NCBI RefSeq assembly: GCF_018860975.1
Contig: NZ_JAHKQI010000003.1
Span: 1 to 64,000, forward strand
Direction: 5' to 3'
DNA length: 64,000 bases
From: Lentibacter algarum
Lineage (GTDB): Bacteria; Pseudomonadota; Alphaproteobacteria; Rhodobacterales; Rhodobacteraceae
Shown: piece by piece, positions 59,352-64,000 of the stretch
Layout of the letters: each line of letters begins with the position of its first letter
Numbering within the stretch: position 1 is the first letter of the stretch
Program-made: the position numbers and the translations under genes
Notes under the pieces: model-generated
Seen by the model: the letters and a program-made list of their open reading frames with translations, nothing else
What the model was told of the DNA's origin: nothing
Databases searched by the model: none

Positions 59352-60239
59352 TTACGCAAGCGCTTCCTTGTTGCGCGGTTGCACAAGGAACATCCCCGCA
59401 AGCATCAGCCCGAGCGCGGCCCAAATATAGGGCGAGTATGCCTCCTTCAAAAGCAGCATCGACCACACAACACCGAAGATCGTTACAAGGTAGGAAACCT
59501 GCGCCGCAAACACCGCCCCCGCACGTCCGACAAGCCAGACATAGCCGGAATAGACCGCTGCATGGATCAAAGAACTGGTAACAAGAGCGCTTTCTGGCAC
59601 GCCAAACGGCACAGGGTTAACCCATTGTCCCGTGACAAGCGCCAGCGGCAACATGATCACCATAGCCACGAAGGATGCACCAAACAGAGTGCCAACAGGG
59701 TTCAGGCCTTCTGTGCCAAATTTGGCAACATAGTTTCCTTCGATGCCGTAGAAAAACGGCGCGATGAGCGCTAGCGGAATAAATGCAGCCATAGCCCGCT
59801 CTGGCAAGCTTGCCTCCGGCCCGACCAGCAAGGCAACCCCCGCCAGCCCGATGGCTAACCCAAGCATGCGCCGCGCGCTGAAGCGATCTGTGCCCATCAT
59901 CAAAGCAATCGGAAATGCAAACATCGGCACCATCGAGATGATCAGCGCCATAACGCCCGCAGGCAAATGTGCCGCCGCATTGTAGCTAACAGCATTTGGC
60001 AAAATTGTGCCAACAAGCGCAACAACGAGATAAAGCTTGATGTGCCGCGCTTCCAGCTCAAGCCGGCCTCCGCGTGCATAGGTCAGCCCACCTAGAACAA
60101 CGGTGCAAATGAACACATCCCAGAACACCAGCCCAAGCGCTTGGTGCCCGGTTGAGACAACTATCTTGGTTAACGGGATCGTCAAACCCCACCCCGACCC
60201 AATCACTAGCAACGCGATGATTGGCCCCAAGTTACGCAT
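59352..60239 (-). CDS. EamA/DMT-family transporter
   Basis: A 295-residue DMT protein with ten predicted helices. It starts MRNLGPIIALLVIGSGWGLTIPLTKIVVSTGHQALGLVFWDVFICT and ends GLMLAGMFLVQPRNKEALA. The ATG overlaps the stop of the YmdB-like gene (TAATG), so I chose 60239 rather than upstream starts in the same open frame (to 60446) inside that gene. It is probably cotranscribed with the phosphodiesterase. The substrate is unknown. Confidence 0.88.
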   Translation of the reverse strand: MRNLGPIIALLVIGSGWGLTIPLTKIVVSTGHQALGLVFWDVFICTVVLGGLTYARGGRLELEARHIKLYLVVALVGTILPNAVSYNAAAHLPAGVMALIISMVPMFAFPIALMMGTDRFSARRMLGLAIGLAGVALLVGPEASLPERAMAAFIPLALIAPFFYGIEGNYVAKFGTEGLNPVGTLFGASFVAMVIMLPLALVTGQWVNPVPFGVPESALVTSSLIHAAVYSGYVWLVGRAGAVFAAQVSYLVTIFGVVWSMLLLKEAYSPYIWAALGLMLAGMFLVQPRNKEALA

Positions 60240-61051
60240 TACGGCATCGCTTCTTCCAGCCGTCCGCCGACCCGCACCATACGCAGCTTCAGAGCCTTGC
60301 CGGTCTTGTCGTCGGTCTCGACATAAATGCCCGAAAGCGTTGCCTCGCCCGTTGCAGGCGTAAAACGGCCCTTGTTCATACCGGTCACAAACCGGCGCAT
60401 CGGTTCGGCTTTTTCCATGCCAATCACACTGAGATAGTCGCCGCACATGCCAGCATCCGTAAGGTAGGCCGTGCCATTGGGCAAAATCTGTGCATCAGCC
60501 GTCGGCACATGCGTATGCGTGCCCACAACAAGGCTCGCACGCCCGTCGCAAAACTGGCCCATCGCCATCTTCTCGCTGGTCGCTTCACAATGCACATCAA
60601 CAATCGCCGCCTGCACGGCACCGCCAAGTATGTGCTTTTTTAGAACCGCATCAATCTGCCCGAACGGGTCTTCATAAGCGCGCTTCATAAACACTTGCCC
60701 AAGCACCTGTGCGACCAGAACCTTGCGCCCGCGCGTGTCCTGAAACACCTTCGCGCCAATGCCCGGAGCACCCTTGGCAAAATTCACAGGTCGCACGATC
60801 CGCGGCTCACTGCCGATAAAGCTCAGCATGTCTTTTTGGTCAAACGCATGGTCGCCAAGCGTGAGGCAATCAACCCCCGCCTCTAGCAACGCCTTGGCAT
60901 GCTCTCCAGAAAGGCCCATGCCGTTGCTGGCGTTCTCCCCATTGACCACAACAAAGTCGAGCCCCCACGCCTCGCGCAGCCCCTTAAGCTTCTCGCCCAC
61001 AGCCTTGCGCCCAGCGCGGCCCATCACATCGCCTAAAAACAGTAATTTCAT
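60239..61051 (-). CDS. YmdB-type metallophosphoesterase (TIGR00282)
   Basis: A 270-residue YmdB-family phosphodiesterase. Its dinuclear-metal motifs are in order: LFLGDVMGRAGRKAV, FVVVNGENASNGMGLS, DCLTLGDHAFDQKDM, AIVDVHCEATSEKMAMG and LVVGTHTHVPTADAQILPNGTAYLTDAGMCG. Characterised members hydrolyse 2',3'-cyclic nucleotides and affect RNA turnover. The ATG at 61051 has TAGGAA upstream. In many alphaproteobacteria this gene lies with 5-formyl-THF cyclo-ligase and a DMT gene, as here. Confidence 0.92.
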   Translation of the reverse strand: MKLLFLGDVMGRAGRKAVGEKLKGLREAWGLDFVVVNGENASNGMGLSGEHAKALLEAGVDCLTLGDHAFDQKDMLSFIGSEPRIVRPVNFAKGAPGIGAKVFQDTRGRKVLVAQVLGQVFMKRAYEDPFGQIDAVLKKHILGGAVQAAIVDVHCEATSEKMAMGQFCDGRASLVVGTHTHVPTADAQILPNGTAYLTDAGMCGDYLSVIGMEKAEPMRRFVTGMNKGRFTPATGEATLSGIYVETDDKTGKALKLRMVRVGGRLEEAMP

Positions 61052-61079
61052 ATCATCGTTCCTAGGCCGCAACCGCGCC

Positions 61080-61550
61080 TTATGCAATCACGTATCGCGC
61101 CTTGTGATGCACCGGAAAGGCAACCGAACGTGCGATAAAGCAAACCTTGCCGATCTCACTATGTATCGCATCGGCCTTGGCAAGATCAGTCCCCGCCGCC
61201 ACGGTAATCCTTGGCCGCAAATCGGCGCTCACAAATTGCCCGGCCCCGCTCGCCTCACTCTCACCATGGCCCACAGGGTCGTCCTCATAAGCAAGCACCG
61301 TCACGCCCGCATCCGACGCCATGTGCAAATACCAAAGCATATGACAAGACGAGAGCGCTGCGATCAGCATATCCTCGGGGTTATGCAACGTCGGATCGCC
61401 CCCCAAAAGCGGGTCGTTGGAGCACTTCACCACAGGCTTGCCCTCGGTTTGAACCTCCCAGGTGCGCTCATAGGCCTTGTAATGCGCCGTGCCTTCGCCG
61501 GTGTTACCCGTCCAGACAACTTTCGCCTCAAAATCATGTTTGCGGCTCAT
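61080..61550 (-). CDS. OsmC-family protein
   Basis: A 156-residue OsmC/Ohr-fold protein. It starts MSRKHDFEAKVVWTGNTGEGTAHYKAYERTWEVQ and carries the redox pair Cys in PVVKCSNDPLL and ALSSCHMLWYLH. Members reduce organic peroxides in the cytoplasm. It lies 29 bp upstream of the YmdB-like gene on the same strand and 31 bp downstream of the cyclo-ligase gene, in a plausible single operon mgtE-cyclo-ligase-osmC-ymdB-DMT. Confidence 0.9.
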   Translation of the reverse strand: MSRKHDFEAKVVWTGNTGEGTAHYKAYERTWEVQTEGKPVVKCSNDPLLGGDPTLHNPEDMLIAALSSCHMLWYLHMASDAGVTVLAYEDDPVGHGESEASGAGQFVSADLRPRITVAAGTDLAKADAIHSEIGKVCFIARSVAFPVHHKARYVIA

Positions 61551-61581
61551 CGCACCCTCGCTTTTCTTTTCGCAAAAATAC

Positions 61582-62139
61582 TCAGAAACTGACGATGCCG
61601 CGCTCGGTGACGATCATATCAAGTGGCTGGTCCGTTGCCTCAAGCGGCAGCGCCTCGGTCTCCTGCGCGGCGTAAGCAAAGCCAATTGCCAGTGTCGCAC
61701 GTTTGCTTCGCAACAGCTCCAGCGTGCGATCATAAAACCCGCCGCCATAGCCAAGCCGCCCGCCACTCTTGTCAAACGCAACCAGCGGCACGATCAAAAT
61801 CTCGGGCTCGAAATAGTCAGCAACCTTAGGGATCTTCGCCCCGAACGGCCCTTCGCGTAGCGCGCAATCAGGTTCCCACCGTGAAAACAGCAAAGGCAAG
61901 CCCATGCGCTGGATAACCGGCACGCCGACAACCCCATGCGCTGCGGCTTCCGCCATCGCCGGAACAGGGTTAATCTCGGTTCTGATTGGCAAAAAACCCG
62001 AGGTCGGAACCCCGCGATAGCCCGCCAGAACCTCTGACAAATAGCCCGCACCTGCGCCGCTATCTGCCTCATGCGCTTCTTTGCGCCGTGCAAACGCCTC
62101 CTTGCGCGCTGCCGCTTTTCTCTCGCTCAAATCGTTCAT
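61582..62139 (-). CDS. 5-formyltetrahydrofolate cyclo-ligase
   Basis: A 185-residue enzyme that uses ATP to convert 5-formyl-THF to 5,10-methenyl-THF. It starts MNDLSERKAAARKEAFARRKEAH and has VPTSGFLPIRTEINPVPAM, REGPFGAKIPKVADYFEPEILIVPLVAFDKSGGRLGYGGGFYDRTL, with the ATP-binding GRLGYGGGFYDR motif. The start at 62139 overlaps the mgtE stop (ATGA), so translation is coupled; a GTG or ATG upstream (62151) is less likely. Confidence 0.92.
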   Translation of the reverse strand: MNDLSERKAAARKEAFARRKEAHEADSGAGAGYLSEVLAGYRGVPTSGFLPIRTEINPVPAMAEAAAHGVVGVPVIQRMGLPLLFSRWEPDCALREGPFGAKIPKVADYFEPEILIVPLVAFDKSGGRLGYGGGFYDRTLELLRSKRATLAIGFAYAAQETEALPLEATDQPLDMIVTERGIVSF

Positions 62140-63515
62140 ATCAACACCCATGCTGCCAAGCCCAAAAAGGCAAAAAAACCAACAACGTCTGTCACAGTGG
62201 TCACGAACGCCCCCGATGCCAAAGCCGGATCAATGCCCATTTTCTCAAGCAAAACCGGGATCACCGTCCCTGCCAGCCCCGCGACCACCATGTTGATCAC
62301 CATCGCCGCTGCAATCACCCCGCCGAGCACCGGCGAGAAGAAAAACACGCAGACCGCGCCCATCACCACCGCAAAGATCAACCCGTTCACCGCTCCAACC
62401 AGAACCTCGCGTCGGATCACCCGCCACACGTTCGAGCCTGTCAAATCCTTGGTGGCAATTGCACGCACAGCCACAGTCAGGCTTTGCGTTCCCGCGTTCC
62501 CGCCCATTGACGCCACAATCGGCATCAAAACCGCCAAAGCGACGAAATCGCTGATCACCGTATCAAACTGCGCAATCACCAAGCTGGCCAGGATCGCCGT
62601 GACAAGGTTCACAGCCAGCCAGGGGAAGCGGCGCTTGGTGGTGTTGATCACACGGTCCGTCAGGCTGCCCTCGCTGACACCGGCAAGGCGCAGGATGTCT
62701 TCCTCGTGTTCCTCATCAAGCACGATCATCGCGTCATCAATGGTGATCACTCCGACAAGCCGCCCCTCGTCGTCAACAACAGGTGCCGAAATCAGGTGAT
62801 ACTGCTTGAAAGCATAGGCGACATCTTCCTCGTCCTGCTCAACAGGAATGACTTCGAAGAGCTCTTCAACCAACTCGCTTAATGGCTGTGCGCGCGGCGC
62901 CCCCATGATCCGCCCGAGCGTGATGTTCCCGATAGGCCGCATACGCGGGTCGACCAGCACAACATGGTAAAACTGCTCCGGCAGGTCTTCGGAATTGCGC
63001 ATGAAATCAATCGCATCTCCGACACTCCAATGCTCGGGGGCGGCGACAACCTCGCGCTGCATGAGCCTGCCAGCGGAGTCTTCCGGATAGGACATCGCCT
63101 GCCGCGCGACCATTTCGTCAGCATCGTCCAATGCTTCAAAAATGGCTTCTTGCTGCGGCGCATCCAAATCTTCCAGAAGGTCAACAACATCGTCGCTTTC
63201 CAGCTCGCGGACGGCCTCGGCAAGAACCTCGGGGCGCAGATCCGCGATCACTTCCTCGCGCAGGCTCTCGTCAAGTTCCGACAGGATCTCTCCGTCAAAC
63301 TCGACGCCGTATAGCTCGATCAGCGCCCGCCGTTCACTGCTTGAAACCTGCTCAAGCAAGTCGGCAATGTCCGCCGCGTGCATGGGCTCCATGAGCTCAA
63401 GAAGCAGCGTGCGGTCGCCCAACTCGACAGCCGCAAGAAGCGCGGAAACGTCACGCCGTGTCAGCTCATACACTTCATCTTCAATGTCTGGTTGAATGTC
63501 GCCAAGTTCAGCCAT
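62136..63515 (-). CDS. mgtE: Magnesium transporter MgtE
   Basis: A 459-residue MgtE. The cytoplasmic N-domain ([21 protein letters not shown], about 50-140) is followed by two CBS domains (about 145-265; [36 protein letters not shown]) that sense Mg2+. Then come five membrane helices ([42 protein letters not shown], and later [37 protein letters not shown]). The gating NAGTQS and DPA motifs are intact. The start at 63515 has AGGGG upstream; an ATG at 63542 is in frame. Confidence 0.94.
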   Translation of the reverse strand: [459 protein letters not shown]

Positions 63516-63582
63516 TTGCGCGCCCCTGCTCTTCAGGGGCACGTTAACGTCATTCCTGCCTTAGGGGCAATCGCAAAGCCGC

Positions 63583-63999
63583 CTAGCAGTCGCCTCTTTT
63601 ACCCGCAACGACCAGCACCCAATAGTTGCTCTTGGTGCGTACAACGCCGATCTCGGTCACGCCCTTTTTGAGCATGTTCGCTTTGTGGGCCGGTGATTTT
63701 GTCCAATCCCGCATCGCCTCTTGAGCGCTTTTTTGGCCCTGCGCGATATTCTCGCCAATGGTGCAATACTTGTAGCCCCCACGCTTGGCGCGCCTGCCAA
63801 TCGTTGAGCCGTCAGAGCCTGTGTGCGAGAAAAAACCGCGTTTCTCCATATCCTGCGCGTGTTTGTTCGCAATCTTTTCGAGCTTGCTACTTGTTTTCAG
63901 GGGCCCGAGCCCGTTTTGTGCCCGCAGCTGGCTTACCCATCCGGCAAACTCGCGCACAGGTTCGGCACTGGTGACACTGGCGCTCAAAACCAACCCAAA
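63583..63999 (-). CDS. CAP/SCP-domain exported protein, 5' end outside window
   Basis: The frame is open to the right edge, so the start is missing; the visible N-terminus (VLSASVTSAEPV) looks like the end of a signal peptide. The CAP domain shows VSQLRAQNGLGPLKTSSKLEKIANKHAQDMEKRGFFSHTGSDGSTIGRRAKRGGYKYCTIGENIAQGQKSAQEAMRDWTKSPAHKANMLKKGVTEIG, with the conserved His in FFSHTG and PAHKANML and Glu in IGENIA. A Cys pair (YKYC, GDC) may form a disulfide. Bacterial CAP proteins are secreted and often bind lipids or act as proteases; the role is unknown. It ends 68 bp before mgtE, on the same strand. Confidence 0.88.
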   Translation of the reverse strand, partial: FGLVLSASVTSAEPVREFAGWVSQLRAQNGLGPLKTSSKLEKIANKHAQDMEKRGFFSHTGSDGSTIGRRAKRGGYKYCTIGENIAQGQKSAQEAMRDWTKSPAHKANMLKKGVTEIGVVRTKSNYWVLVVAGKRGDC

Positions 64000-64000
64000 A

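Overview
The window is bacterial chromosome that looks like a marine Rhodobacteraceae (Roseobacter-group alphaproteobacterium). The evidence is the set of lineage-typical proteins (a Hda-type DnaA regulator beside ppk, a PccR/ScfR-type propionyl-CoA regulator, DUF4174 and DUF6497 proteins), choline/choline-sulfate use, TRAP-like tripartite tricarboxylate transport, GC-rich codon use and many ATGA/TAATG gene overlaps. No rRNA, tRNA, CRISPR array, integrase or transposase was recognised. The assignment is by eye; no database search was run.

Layout. (1) 1-2.3 kb: the 3' end of a pentapeptide-repeat gene made of near-identical 30-bp units, an AI-2E-type permease and hdaA. (2) 2.4-10.2 kb: an orphan Cys-rich membrane protein, then a cobalamin riboswitch followed by a tightly packed vitamin B12 uptake locus: btuB receptor, btuFCD ABC importer and its energiser exbB-exbD-exbD-tonB. 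(3) 10.2-12.4 kb: ppk. (4) 12.4-20.9 kb: an accessory stretch that separates ppk from ppx. It holds a broken phosphonate-type binding protein, a minus-strand operon (DddP-like M24 enzyme, orphan peptide-type binding protein, glucarate-dehydratase-like enolase, Ldh-type dehydrogenase), a divergent LysR regulator and a eukaryotic-like Ser/Thr kinase. (5) 21.3-26.1 kb: ppx, a small exported protein, and a minus-strand group (nuclease/phosphatase fold, DjlA-like chaperone, GNAT, VOC). (6) 26.1-38.4 kb: the methylmalonyl-CoA pathway: B12-dependent mutase, pccA, pccB, several small lipoproteins, an MFS exporter and pccR, with GCAAATTTGC palindromes in front of pccB and pccR. (7) 38.4-47 kb: a hydrolase, a DUF465 protein, then betI-betC-betA facing choX-(unknown)-choW-choV across a 14-bp palindrome. 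(8) 47-48.8 kb: two tandem paralogous exported leucine-rich-repeat proteins. (9) 48.8-64 kb: DMT and LysE/ArgO exporters with ArgP, YebC, tctCBA, two SLC13/RCK_C permeases, another DMT protein, a YmdB-type phosphodiesterase, OsmC, 5-formyl-THF cyclo-ligase, mgtE and a CAP-domain protein running off the right edge.

How the parts fit. The B12 import locus plausibly feeds the adenosylcobalamin-dependent mutase that finishes propionyl-CoA assimilation, and PccR is the likely regulator of pccB. The bet/cho block imports choline, releases it from choline-O-sulfate and starts its oxidation; no betaine-aldehyde dehydrogenase gene is present here. The most noteworthy items are the DddP-like M24 cluster, a perfect 48-bp repeat at two distant promoters, an ExbD pair in which one copy has Asn in place of the key membrane Asp, a 20-bp inverted repeat inside the pentapeptide gene, and an unknown exported protein inserted in the choline transporter operon.
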